A DNA stretch of 64,000 nucleotides, taken from Akebia trifoliata (lineage: Eukaryota > Streptophyta > Magnoliopsida > Ranunculales > Lardizabalaceae). The DNA is taken from assembly GCA_017979445.1 (NCBI GenBank), contig CM030711.1, positions 45,679,560-45,743,559 of the forward strand, in the 5' to 3' direction. A program made the position numbers and the translations under genes. The notes under the pieces are model-generated. The model worked only from the letters and a program-made list of their open reading frames with translations, did no database searches and was not told the origin of the DNA. Below, piece after piece: positions 11,246 through 21,320 of the stretch. Position 1 is the first letter of the stretch, and each line of letters starts with the position of its first letter.

Positions 11246-11611
11246 ATATATATATATGAGATGAGTTTATATGGATTGAATAATCATCTATTTCTATGGA
11301 CCACATGTCTATGTAGCCCTAAATACAACATTGACAGTCACATATATGTAGAACATGAAAACATTTTATGAACTCCCAAAAAAACATAATTGAAAAAATA
11401 AATTTTTTCAGTGTTGATTTAAATTATAAATCTAGGAGTTCAATGGTCATCCATTTTCAGATTTGGCTCCAAATTTTATTTTATTTTATTTTTTGGATTA
11501 TTTTTTCAAACCCAATCTAGACCACAAATGAAAGGACTGAGTTGTCATTTGGACTAACAAGTAGTCCACCTTACCCAAATGTGAACCTCACTCCATACTA
11601 TATATATAATG
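11246..11611. other. Sequence between MITEs, no gene
   Basis: AT-rich spacer with GGACCACATG (11309) and inverted-looking GGACTAACAAGTAGTCCACC (11550-11569), probably another decayed MITE. No ORF. Confidence 0.35.
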
Positions 11612-11880
11612 ATCTCTATGGTGAGAAGATCATACTCACAAAAAATCATCCCAATTAGAAAACCTCTAAGCTCATCAAAAGTGGTTTACATTTTAACGGT
11701 ATTAAATCGATGATCCACAATTCTAAACCACTTTTGACAGGGTTAAAGGTTGCAAATTGGGCTAATTTTTTGTGAGGATGATCTCTTCTCCATAGAGACC
11801 ATCCTTACAAAAAATAAGCCGAATCCGAAACTTTTAAGTTATATAGGACAAATTTTGCCTCCCTAACATTGTCCCCTGAA
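11612..11880. mobile_element. Multi-hairpin MITE, family B copy 2
   Basis: Contains the hairpin modules of family B: AAACCACTTTTGACAGGGTT, TTTTTTGTGAGGATGATCTC and the right-end CTTTTAAGTTATATAGGACA. The left terminus is unclear because the element abuts other repeats. Confidence 0.45.
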
Positions 11881-11898
11881 TGAAATCATATATATATA

Positions 11899-12217
11899 GG
11901 GTCTCGTTCGACAGTCAACACATATGTCCTGTATGGGTTAGAAGTTTTAGAATGCTGAGGAGATCATCCTCACAAACAGTCTGCCTAATCTAAAACTTCT
12001 AACCCTATTTAAAGTGGTTTAAAATTATGAATCATTAATTTTCAACTGTTAATTTGTAAACCACTTTTGATGAGCTTAGAAGCTTAGATTGTATTGATTT
12101 TTTTGGGGATGATCTCCTCACCATAGAATCCATCATCCCCAAAAATTAGTCCAATACAAAACTTTTAAGTCATATAAGACAAATTTTGACTCCCAACATT
12201 GATTGTCAAATGCTATC
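11899..12217. mobile_element. Multi-hairpin MITE, family B copy 3
   Basis: Begins GGGTCTCGTTCGACAGTCAA inside a TATATATA run and ends with CAACATTGATTGTCAAATGC just before CCATATATA. Internal modules AACTTCTAACCC, AAACCACTTTTGATGAGCTT and GGATGATCTCCTCACC repeat those of copies 1 and 2. Confidence 0.5.
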
Positions 12218-12223
12218 CATATA

Positions 12224-13294
12224 TAAGGGGTAACAATCTTAACATGACTCAAAAACGACAAAAAATTATTGGATTTGAGTCAAGTCTAATTCGGTTTGGG
12301 TTATAATAGTGTCAACTTGTCTAACAAGATTATTAACTGGGTCGGGTCGGGTCGGGTTAGGAGCGTCAACCGGTTAACATGTTTTGACACGTTTAGTTAT
12401 TCTGCCTTAATGTGTATTCTTAAATATATCATCTGTAAGAACTTTTTAAATTACCCACTTTTTTGCAAGAATTTCCTAGAATTTTTTCATAATATTTTTT
12501 TTCTTCATACTCTATAAAATATAGAGAGTTTTAAGATAATTTTTTCAAATAATTAATGGTTAAACTTTTAATTAGGGAAAAAAACACTTTCTTTATTAAG
12601 TTATTTATTAATTTATATTTTTGTAACTTTTTTTTTTTAATATTAAATTCTAGAGGTATGTAGTGTTTGATTTCAAATAAAACAATTCATGTGAGCAAAA
12701 CAACCCCCAAGTAGATTTAAGATTCTTAGTAAGTAAGGCTAGTATGTTCATGTGATAATGAAATATATTTTGCTTAGCCAATAATGCTAATAATAATGAA
12801 AATCACTTTCCTTACTGAGTAATGAAAGTTTTTTGCTAACATCATCTTATGACATCCAAAAATATGATCTCACACCACATGGTTGTAAAGGACAAAATTA
12901 TATAAATTTTGAAAAAATAAATAAAAAAGAAAGTTATTTTTCTATATTAAACTTAATTTATGGTTGTGTGACTTATTTTTAGTAATGATATTTTATTTTG
13001 AGAGTTACTATTGCCACACCAACTTTTACTAATGCAACACCAATTCTTATATAAATCACCAAAGAATTGCACATAATTGGTGTGGTGTTAGTAAAAAATC
13101 AGTGTGGTAATAACAACTCTCTTTATTTTTTGTGGTGGATACGGAACTTATTTTTTTCAATATAAATTAAAATTTTATTAAACAAGTTATGTATGGGTTG
13201 GATCAAGTATACCTATTATTAAATGGGTCGTTTTTTATTAGGTAAATTTTCATAATACTCTTACCTCAACATGACTTGACCTGTTGTCACCTTA
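12224..13294. mobile_element. Possible hAT-like non-autonomous element
   Basis: Left end TAAGGGGTAACAATCTTAAC, right end GACCTGTTGTCACCTTA; the outer 13 bases are roughly inverted and both ends carry an AACATGACT subterminal motif. A (GGGTC)n run lies at about 12340-12356. No convincing 8 bp target duplication, so this is tentative. A 123 bp MITE is nested inside (13000-13122). Confidence 0.3.
13000..13122. mobile_element. Short MITE, family F copy 1
   Basis: A 123 bp palindromic element: GAGAGTTACTATTGCCACAC with CAACTTTTACTAATGC on the left, and inverted GTTAGTAAAAAATCAGTGTG with GTAATAACAACTCTC on the right. The same element lies in a CFM3 intron (19354-19476), and a decayed relative is at 55095-55172. 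Confidence 0.65.
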
Positions 13295-13806
13295 GCTATG
13301 TATATATACACACACAAACAAACTAAGCAATTGAACCAATCCAAGAAAACGAAGCGAATGAAGAAACAAATTATCTAAGCCTACAAACTTTAGACCTACA
13401 CGTACGAACTCTAGAGTGGCGAACCACAAACCTTGGTAAGAATTGAGTGAAACATAGAATCAACAAAAACTGAATTCTATCATATTTGATAGTTTAATTC
13501 TTCGGAACAAAAACTGTTTTTTTTATAAAATTTTCGAAATCAATTGAATTTTGTCCTCTACAACCCCAAAGTATCAGACAATGTTTTTGGATGCCACAAG
13601 GTGAGCCCAAGAACCCTTATCAAGGCTAGTCAGACTCTATGTAATATAATACATTTTGTTCGGATATACGACAGATACCAATATTCTCTATATCAAAATG
13701 GTTTTGGTCCCTTTGAGACCCAATCCGATTGCTGTCGGATCAGATATGGATCCAACTATTGAGATCGATAAGAATCCAATCTAATAAGGACCCTGCCCAA
13801 TACATA
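13295..13806. other. Intergenic DNA, no gene seen
   Basis: AT-rich. The stretch 13585-13640 (GATGCCACAAGGTGAG) is repeated at 37389-37430, suggesting a dispersed repeat. No gene. Confidence 0.4.
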
Positions 13807-14264
13807 CTACTATATAAGGGTGCAACTTGGCTTGATTTAGGGCCAAATTGAAATCGAATAAGAATCACAATTGAACCGAATTGTCCATAAAACACCCAAT
13901 CAAAACAAATTGAACTAAGGTTGATTTGATTTGATTCGGATTGGTTCTATGGGTTGCCAATATCCTATAAATTTATTTTGAAGCAATATATTTTTAATAG
14001 AAATAAATAAATAAAGAATGAACCTGAAATTTCATATAAAAAATCATTAATTTATCTATAATAAAAAATCATTAATATATGTCTCAACTCCTTAAAAATA
14101 GTAAGTGATTAGGGGTTCGATCCACGATTTTATTCAGTTCTATACAAGCCTTGAATCAAGAACCGAACCGTAGATTATTCCACACTGAACCAAACCAGTC
14201 CAAACCTATCGGTTTGATTCGACTCTCGGATTGAGCCGGACCAAGTTGCATCCTTACTACTGTA
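13807..14264. mobile_element. hAT-type non-autonomous element, 442 bp with 8 bp target duplication
   Basis: The element is 13815-14256. Ends TAAGGGTGCAACTTGG and CCAAGTTGCATCCTTA are inverted with one mismatch. Flanks CTACTATA (13807-13814) and CTACTGTA (14257-14264) form an 8 bp duplication with one mismatch, the hAT length. Subterminal GAATCxGATTCGG-type repeats lie inside. It ends 284 bp before the CFM3 start codon, so it forms part of that promoter region. Confidence 0.75.
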
Positions 14265-14540
14265 CTAGATTTTCAAATCCGATCCGATTCTTATCGAGAA
14301 CATCTCTGATCCGAACCGAACCCCAACCGTTGATAAACATAGCCCTATGTGGAATAAATCGTGGATTGAATTTCAAATCCCTCCAATTAGGAGCGATGTT
14401 TAGGGGTTGTTTGTTTGCAGCTTGTTCTGTTTGAGAAGATATACTAGACATAGTGATAATAGACCATATCTTTTATCTATAATCTTTATTGTCTATCACC
14501 CAATCAAAACCTAGACTACAGTCTGTGTCTGAGAGTGAAT

Positions 14541-17500
14541 ATGGCGCTCTCTCCATGTCCACTGAATTTCTTCACTTCTTCTCTCTTTTTCTCTTCTTCT
14601 TCTTCTTCTTCTTCTTCTCTTTCGTTTCTGGTTTTTCAAACCAGAGAAAATTATTCAAACAGCTTCAGAACACTCAAACTCAAAACTTATTGTTCTTGTC
14701 AGACAATTGAAGTTGAAAATGAGGAACCCCAGAGGACCAAAGTCGTCTACAAGGCTCCAAAGAAGAAGAGAAAGCTCAGACCCAGTTTTCATGACATAGT
14801 TCGTGATAAATGGTCTCTAAAAATTGGTTCACAGAGACTCAAATTTCCATGGCAAGAGCAAGAACAACAAGAAAATGAAGAAGAAGAAGAAGAAGAAGAA
14901 GAACAACAACAACAACATTCTTCTCAAATACCCAATTCTTCTAAGGAAAATATGAGAAATCGTGTAATTTCTCCTCCTTGGATTCATGGAAGCAAGCCAA
15001 GAAAAACGCATTTTGATTCTGAAATTGAAACTACCCCAAATAGTTGTTTTGAAGGCGAAAATTTTGGTGAATTAAGCGAAAAATTGGAAGACTTGAAAAG
15101 GGTTGCTGATACTAATGGCAAGTCTGAGGAGGAACAAGAATTTGAAGGGTTTTCAGGTTCATCCCCAATTGAGTTTGTAGGAGAGAAAGAAATGAACTTT
15201 GAAGTTAATGGTATTTCTTTGGATGAGAAGCATACTGGGTTGGTTGAACATTTTGTCAATTCTTCGGGTTTAAGAAGTAAAGGTGTTTCAATTCCGTTAC
15301 CATGGGAGAGGAATAGAGATTTGGAGTTGGAGTCGGTGAATCGGGAGAAGTGGAGAAGAAGCAACACAGAATTGGCAGAGAAGACGATTCCTGAACCTGA
15401 ATTACGGAGGCTTAGGAATGTTGCTTTGAGGATGAAAGAGAGGATAAAAGTCGGGTCTTTGGGCATTACACAAGCACTAGTTGATAGAATTCATGAGAAG
15501 TGGAAAGAAGATGAAGTGGTGAAGATGAAATTCGAAGGGCCACCTGTGCTTAATATGAAGAGGACCCATGAGGTCTTAGAGGTTAGCACCATTTGGTGTC
15601 TTTGTTTGCTTCTTGAATTTGTTCTCATTATGACGTTTCGGCTTCTAGTAGACAATCGAATTATAAAAGAGATCCAATTTGATAATGTTGAAGCTTATAA
15701 ATCTCTGATTTTGATTATTTTATCACTCAAAATCTTTAGAGTAATTGCTAGGATTGCACCATCTTTCAGTATAAGATAAAATAGCATTAACTTTATTATT
15801 GCAGATTTTGCATCGGTCCCTCACGAGCTTGCGGAAATTTTTATTGATGATGTAACATGTAACTACATTCACTAATTTCTTTAATAAAAGAGTGGGATCC
15901 TCCAACGCAAGCTTACTGATCCCAAAAAAAAAAAAAAACTTGTATGTGCTGTTCTTGCCATTTTCCATGGCTTACTTGTTTGCTTTTGTGCAAATCCATC
16001 CTATCTTTTCATTAGCTATTGATTTTTTTTACTTACGTAGAAGCCAACTAGTTTCTTGATACAAATTACCTTTTATGCTCAATCAGAGTAAAACTGGAGG
16101 TCTGGTGATCTGGAGGTCTGGAAGTACAATTGTGTTGTACAGGGGAATTGCCTACAAGCTTCCTTGTGTGCGAACATACACTAATCAGAGTCGAGCTAAT
16201 CCGAACGCTGCTCATCCCCTAAAAGATCCAACTATTGATGCTGTTGAGAATGTACAACAGACTGACTCAGTTAGAACTACAGAGTCTTCTGGTACTGGTT
16301 CTGTGAAATCGTCTAACGGTCCATCTGATGTACAATTGATGGATATAAGTGATCACAACCATTTGTTGGATGAGTTGGGTCCACGATTCAAAGATTGGTC
16401 AGGATGTAACCCGCAACCTGTTGATGCAGACTTGCTTCCTTGTGTGATTCCTGGCTATACACCTCCATTTAGACTTCTCCTTTTGGGATTAGACATTGTC
16501 TTGGAAACAAGCAAATGACATCTTACCGTAGGCTTGCAAGAACAATGCCTCCTCATTTTGCTCTGGGTACGTAATAAATGGTCTTTTTAGGATTATATGA
16601 TACTATAATGTTCATGTAATTACCTTTACTTCTAAAATTATATTTCTAATGGGATTAAATTTTTGTAGGAAGAAACAGAGAACTACAAGGCTTAGCTATG
16701 GCTATGGTGAAGCTATGGGAAAGAAGTGCTATTGCAAAGATAGCCATTAAACGTGGTGTGCTGAATACTTGTAATGAGAGAATGGCAGAAGAAATCAAAG
16801 TAACCAATATTTAGCATTTTAACTTCTTTTTATTTTTCTTTTCTTTTGATAATTTTAATCATCATTTAAATAAAGGAAGAAACAAACAGGAGAAGGTCGA
16901 AAAGAAGGTGCCAGCTTAGCGAAGTTGGTAAGGTGTGTGGTGAGTTGATCCCACCACCCTAAAGACCCTTAAAATTCTTTAAAGAGCTTGAACCAAAAGA
17001 AACTTAGATATCATGTCCTTGAGTATAGTAGTCTAAGTATTTCTTCTAGAGTAAAATCTGCACTTATATATGGATTGAATATGAAGTAGAATGTTAGATA
17101 TCATATGAAATGCTGATATGATTGGTTTGAACCTGTTTTATGTGGTTAATTTGTTGTCCGTCTCCCTGATGTATAAAGCTGCGCATTTTCTATTGCAGCT
17201 ATCCCAATTATCCTAGCGGGATTGTTCCTCTCACTAGGAACGTTCCCAATAAATTCGTGATTGACCAAGCACAGTTTGTTGCATCATATCTTGAGATATA
17301 ATTTTCCTAATCTGAACCATTCTACCTTATTTGAAAACTTCAAATTCCTTTTAACATTTTTGGTGCAGGCATTCCCTAAATTTCCTTGGATCTTAGAAAG
17401 GTCAACTTCCATGCCCTATAGCTAACTACAAAGAAATCCTAATCATGTTCTAGAATGCACACTTCTTAGGGTTTAGTCTAAGCTTATACTATATATGTCC

Positions 17501-20014
17501 TAGGAATACGCATTGAGTTTTAATAAAATATTGACGATGACATGCTAACACTTCCCATTTATGCGTCATGTTGGTTTGGTGGAAAAAATTGATTTAATGG
17601 GTGAAATGAAGAATTATTAGTTCACTCTTCTTTCCTTACTTGGATAAGTAGAATTTGAACTTCTTAGTAGTTTTCTAAGATTTGTACAAATATTAAATTA
17701 AATGCTAGAAATGTAGTTCTTGAAAGAATTAAATTTTCCTTTCAAAATAATATAGTAGTTACACATAGATACATAGCTATTTATTTTAAAGGTTGGACAA
17801 GTGTATAGTTTTCCATCAGAACTTCCACTCCTGTATGCTCCTTTGTTGTTGCCATTATGATATGATTGCTATAACATCTTAAATCAGATTCTGCATGTTT
17901 GTGGCAATAATTTCTACTCGTTCATGACCAGTTTCATTTCATTTATGCAGAAACTGACTGGAGGAACACTTGTCTCTAGAAACAAGGATTATATCGTCTT
18001 TTACCGGGGTAATGACTTCCTTCCACCTTTAGTTACGAACGTATTGGTTGAAAGGCAGAAACTTGCGGATCTCCGACAAGATGAAGAAGAGCAAGCAAGA
18101 CAGAGGGCTTCAGCCTTATCTGTTTCAAATGTTAAAGCTGCCATAGGTCCATTGGTGGCTGGTACCCTAGCTGAAACCATGGCAGCAAACAGTCGTTGGG
18201 GAAATCAACCAAGCAGCGAGGATATAGAGAAAATGAAGAGGGATTTGGCATTATCGAAACATGCTTCACTAGTCAGATACCTCGAGAAAAAGCTCACTCA
18301 TGTAAGTTCGATGCATTAGAATGAGTTCGTCAGTCGTAAATGTGGGGACTTAAAGAAAGCTACTCTAATTTCACATTTTATTGATTTCATTGACTACTAC
18401 TCAATTTTTGGATTTCTACTCTGGATTATACCAGGCACAAGAAAAGGTCAAAAAGGCAGAAAGGGCTTTAGGAAAAGTTCAGGAGTCTCTAAATCCAACA
18501 GAGCTCCCAACTGATTTAGAAACCATAACTGACGAGGAGAGATTTTTGTTCCGTAAAATTGGTTTGAGTATGAAACCATTCTTGGTTCTTGGTAATCTCT
18601 CCCTCTTATATTATTATAACTGTCTTTTTTGGTTTTGTTTTTTTATGGGTAAGCTGGACTTGAGCCCATGACCTCAAAGTTGCTTTGCAATGTGTCAAAC
18701 CAACTGAGCTATGGGTCTAAGTCCTCTTTTTTTGGTTCTTTTCATAATGGTTTGAAGTGATGAGTGTGAGTTCAAGCCCTTCAAACGAGTGCTTTTTATG
18801 GAAGGTAATCGGGGCCTTATGCAGGCCCCAGCTGATTAAATTAACAAGGCAAAAGCTACAAAGATACAAGCTGGTAGGCTAGCCATTACAATCAAAGGTG
18901 GAGCACACCTCTTTTATCCTGACTTAGGATGTTAACAAGAGGAGGAATATTTTCTCTATCGAAGAACACTTGGTTAGTGGAACTGTTTGATTCCCTGAAC
19001 ACATGGGAGAATAAACGAGTGTCTGTTTTCTTCTTTTAGGGAGGCGGGGAGTCTTTGGTGGGACTGTTGAAAACATGCATTTACATTGGAAGTATCGGGA
19101 GCTTGTCAAGATATTTGTGAAGGGGAAGAGTTTCCCACAAGTCAAGCACATAGCAATCTCTCTTGAGGCCGAGAGTGGTGGTTTATTAATATCTTTGGAC
19201 AAAACAACCAAAGGGTATGCTATCATCATCTACCGTGGGAAGAACTATCAACGTCCGCAAGCAATAAGGCCCAAGAATCTATTGACAAGGAGGCAAGCAT
19301 TAGCACGTTCAATCGAGCTTCAAAGACGTGAGGTAAAATTGCATTCTTTTTACGAGAGCTTCTATTGCCACACCAACTTTTGCTAATGCCACCCCAAGAT
19401 GTGTGCTAAATCTTTGGTGATTTACATATGAATTGGGGTGGCATTAGCCAAAGTTGATGTGACAATAGAATCTCTCCTTTTTATTGTTCATTCATTTCTT
19501 CTGAAAGCTGCTATCGTTTTTTGCTTGCTTCCAAGAATTTACTGTGTTACCAAATCATTACTATATGCAGGCACTCAAGCATCACATTTCAGATCTTCAG
19601 GATAGAATTGAGTTGCTAAAATCTGAATTGGTATGATTTCTTTTCATTGATGAGTAATTTATGTTTGATGACATGAACATACCTGTCTTCTTATGACCAT
19701 TTCTCCCGACACCATGAATTTTACAGGATCAGATCGAGATTGTTAAGGAAACGGGTAACGAAAAACTGTACTCAAGGTTGAATGATGCTTATAATTCTGA
19801 TGATGACTTTGAGGAGGTGCGTGAGTGTGTTTTCTAGCCTAACTTTTAATATTAATTACAAGTTAACAGGAATCCCATCTTTATTTTGAGATTGGCCTTT
19901 CTTTGTGTATATAATGAACCGAGTTTCTCTTATCAGGATGAAGGTGAAGAGGCGTATCTTGGAACATATAGGGATGATGACGAAGAGGATACACTGATTG
20001 AGAAGCTCACCTGA
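14541..20014 (+). CDS. CFM3: Chloroplast CRM-domain group II intron splicing factor, CFM3-like, nine exons, with a one-base frameshift
   Basis: Exons: 14541-15581, 16087-16566, 16669-16799, 17951-18301, 18435-18591, 19040-19332, 19571-19630, 19727-19816, 19937-20014. The product would be about 893 residues if exon 2 were in frame; family members are near 880. The Ser-rich N-terminus (11-30) looks like a plastid transit peptide. Three CRM domains follow: about 289-375 (split by intron 1, ending [14 protein letters not shown]), 500-570 ([28 protein letters not shown]) and 703-793 ([18 protein letters not shown]). An acidic/coiled-coil tail ([15 protein letters not shown]) is typical of CFM3. 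The family promotes splicing of plastid group II introns with CAF1/CAF2. A base is missing near 16480, so the frame as given stops at 16516-16518 after about 490 residues. Introns host a MITE and tRNA-like sequences. Polyadenylation may use AATAAA near 20330. Confidence 0.9.
16895..16975 (+). repeat. tRNA/SINE-like scrap in CFM3 intron 3
   Basis: GCCAGCTTAGCGAAGTTGGTAA resembles a box A region (TRGYNNARNNGG) and is followed by GTGTGGTGAGTTGATCCCACC, box B-like. The rest of a SINE is not clear. The host intron (16800-17950) is otherwise AT-rich without features. Confidence 0.3.
18645..18718 (-). repeat. tRNA-like SINE head in CFM3 intron 5
   Basis: On the minus strand: GACCCATAGCTCAGTTGGTT (box A TAGCTCAGTTGG) and GGTCATGGGCTCAAGTCC (box B GGNTCRANNCC-like) about 45 bp apart. 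The acceptor-stem ends do not pair, so it is a tRNA-derived repeat and not a functional tRNA. A second box B-like motif lies at 18768-18785 on the plus strand. Confidence 0.45.
19354..19476. mobile_element. Short MITE, family F copy 2, inside CFM3 intron 6
   Basis: GAGAGCTTCTATTGCCACAC with CAACTTTTGCTAATGCCAC at the left; inverted GTGGCATTAGCCAAAGTTG and GTGACAATAGAATCTCTC at the right. It starts only 22 bp after the exon 6 donor (19333). Confidence 0.7.
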
Positions 20015-21320
20015 AAGAGATTTTTCTTCCAAGGCCAATTCGAATTATACAATGAGAAAGAATTCGAGATTTCTACAAAGGAAAAGATGAACATTTCTAA
20101 ATCTTTGTTGGGAAATCCATGATAGCAGATATGTGCTCAAGAAGACTCAAGCATTTAGGTTTACACTCTCTGAGTCTTTCTCCTAAACCATCCACAGGAG
20201 ATCTTAATGGCGAGATAAGCCAATGGCTTTACATTTTTGGCTTGGGCATCAAATCCTGGTATCTTTGTTGGGGCAAGTGAAAAAGAAGTATTTAATTGCA
20301 GTTCTCGTTTACATGTATTACGATTTTGTAAATAAAGACTCCACTGGCAACAAAACTTGCATCATTTATTCCATTATGAAAAATTGCTTATTGCGCTTGA
20401 GCTAGATTTTTTCAATTGTGGCAGTTGGAGAACTCCTGACACGTCGGATCTCTATTTCCAATGAAAATAAGATGGGGGGTTTACAACCAAAAATAAAACA
20501 AGATTTTGTAGAACTTGCCACAAAGATCGGTGTACCAAAAGTGAACTGGGTTGAAATGGTATTGACGGACTCTAGGTTTCATTTGGAAAAGCACTCAGAA
20601 TACCTACTGGAAACATTCATAAATCATTACTTCATGTTATCTGCACTCCCTGGTGAGGCGGTAATGAAACCAACCCTTCATGCCGGCAGGGTACTTGATA
20701 TAGAACCTCTTAATGCTCAAGTCAGACAATGAATAATGCAGTATTCAGTTGATGTAAGGAGATTGATTTATGTTCCATTGGCTCATTTTATTTTTATAGG
20801 TTTCTTGAAGTTTTCTTCAGATTTCTTTATGGAGATTCTCTTAATTTCTGTTGATCTTCAGGTTTCTCTTGATCTTTGGGATTTTGGTGTTTTCTTCAAT
20901 GGGGATTATCAATAGAATCCCAAGGAATTGAGGTGGCAACAACATGTTTTGGGGCATATTTTGCTAGCAATGCTGCATTTTATGGGCTCTATGTTTCTTA
21001 GGCTGTACGATCCCTTGAATGCCATATATAAGGCATCAAGGACAGAATCAAGGTATTACAAAATACAAATAATCTGAGATGAAGGAATGCAATTATTAAC
21101 CGATCAACCAAAAATAAAGGGAACGTAACGATGGCTCAGTTTGATACACAACATTTACCAAGTAAACTAAATCCTCCAAACGAAACGATGGCTCAGCCAC
21201 CCTAAGAACATAAGAAATTTGGAAGCTAGACGATTCCATCTCAGCCATTCATTCTAATCAAAGAGTGTCCCACTTTGAAACAACAACAAAGAACTGATTG
21301 TATCTGATTGGAATAGGCTA
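20015..21320. other. CFM3/AP4S convergent intergenic region with one unassigned ORF
   Basis: Contains the CFM3 3' UTR (to about 20350) and an ORF at 20418-20732 described separately. From 20733 to 21320 the sequence is AT-rich with direct repetition of TTTCTT/GATCTTCAGG motifs and no gene. Confidence 0.5.
20424..20732 (+). other. Unassigned ORF, possibly an orphan terminal exon
   Basis: About 100 codons open from the possible splice acceptor TTGTGGCAG (ends 20424) to a stop at 20730-20732. The translation has normal protein composition, with KIKQDFVELATKIGVPKVNW and LEKHSEYLLETFINHYFML, unlike the shadow ORFs around it. I do not recognise the family. No upstream exon of the same protein is evident between CFM3 and here. 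It could be a terminal exon of an unrecognised gene, an alternative 3' exon of CFM3, or a captured fragment. Confidence 0.3.

Noticed and set aside
12336..12360. (GGGTC)n run considered as telomere-like repeat
   Set aside because: Plant telomere is TTTAGGG; this is a short pentanucleotide run inside a possible transposon.
14984..15466. Minus-strand frame of 160 codons inside CFM3 exon 1
   Set aside because: Shadow of the CFM3 coding frame on the opposite strand.
15800..15840. Exon-like TTGCAG acceptor followed by [11 protein letters not shown] in CFM3 intron 1
   Set aside because: Family alignment passes directly from exon 1 (THEVLE) to SKTGG at 16087; inserting this piece would break the CRM domain.
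18645..18718. Possible functional tRNA gene
   Set aside because: A and B boxes are present but acceptor and anticodon stems do not pair; fits a SINE head.
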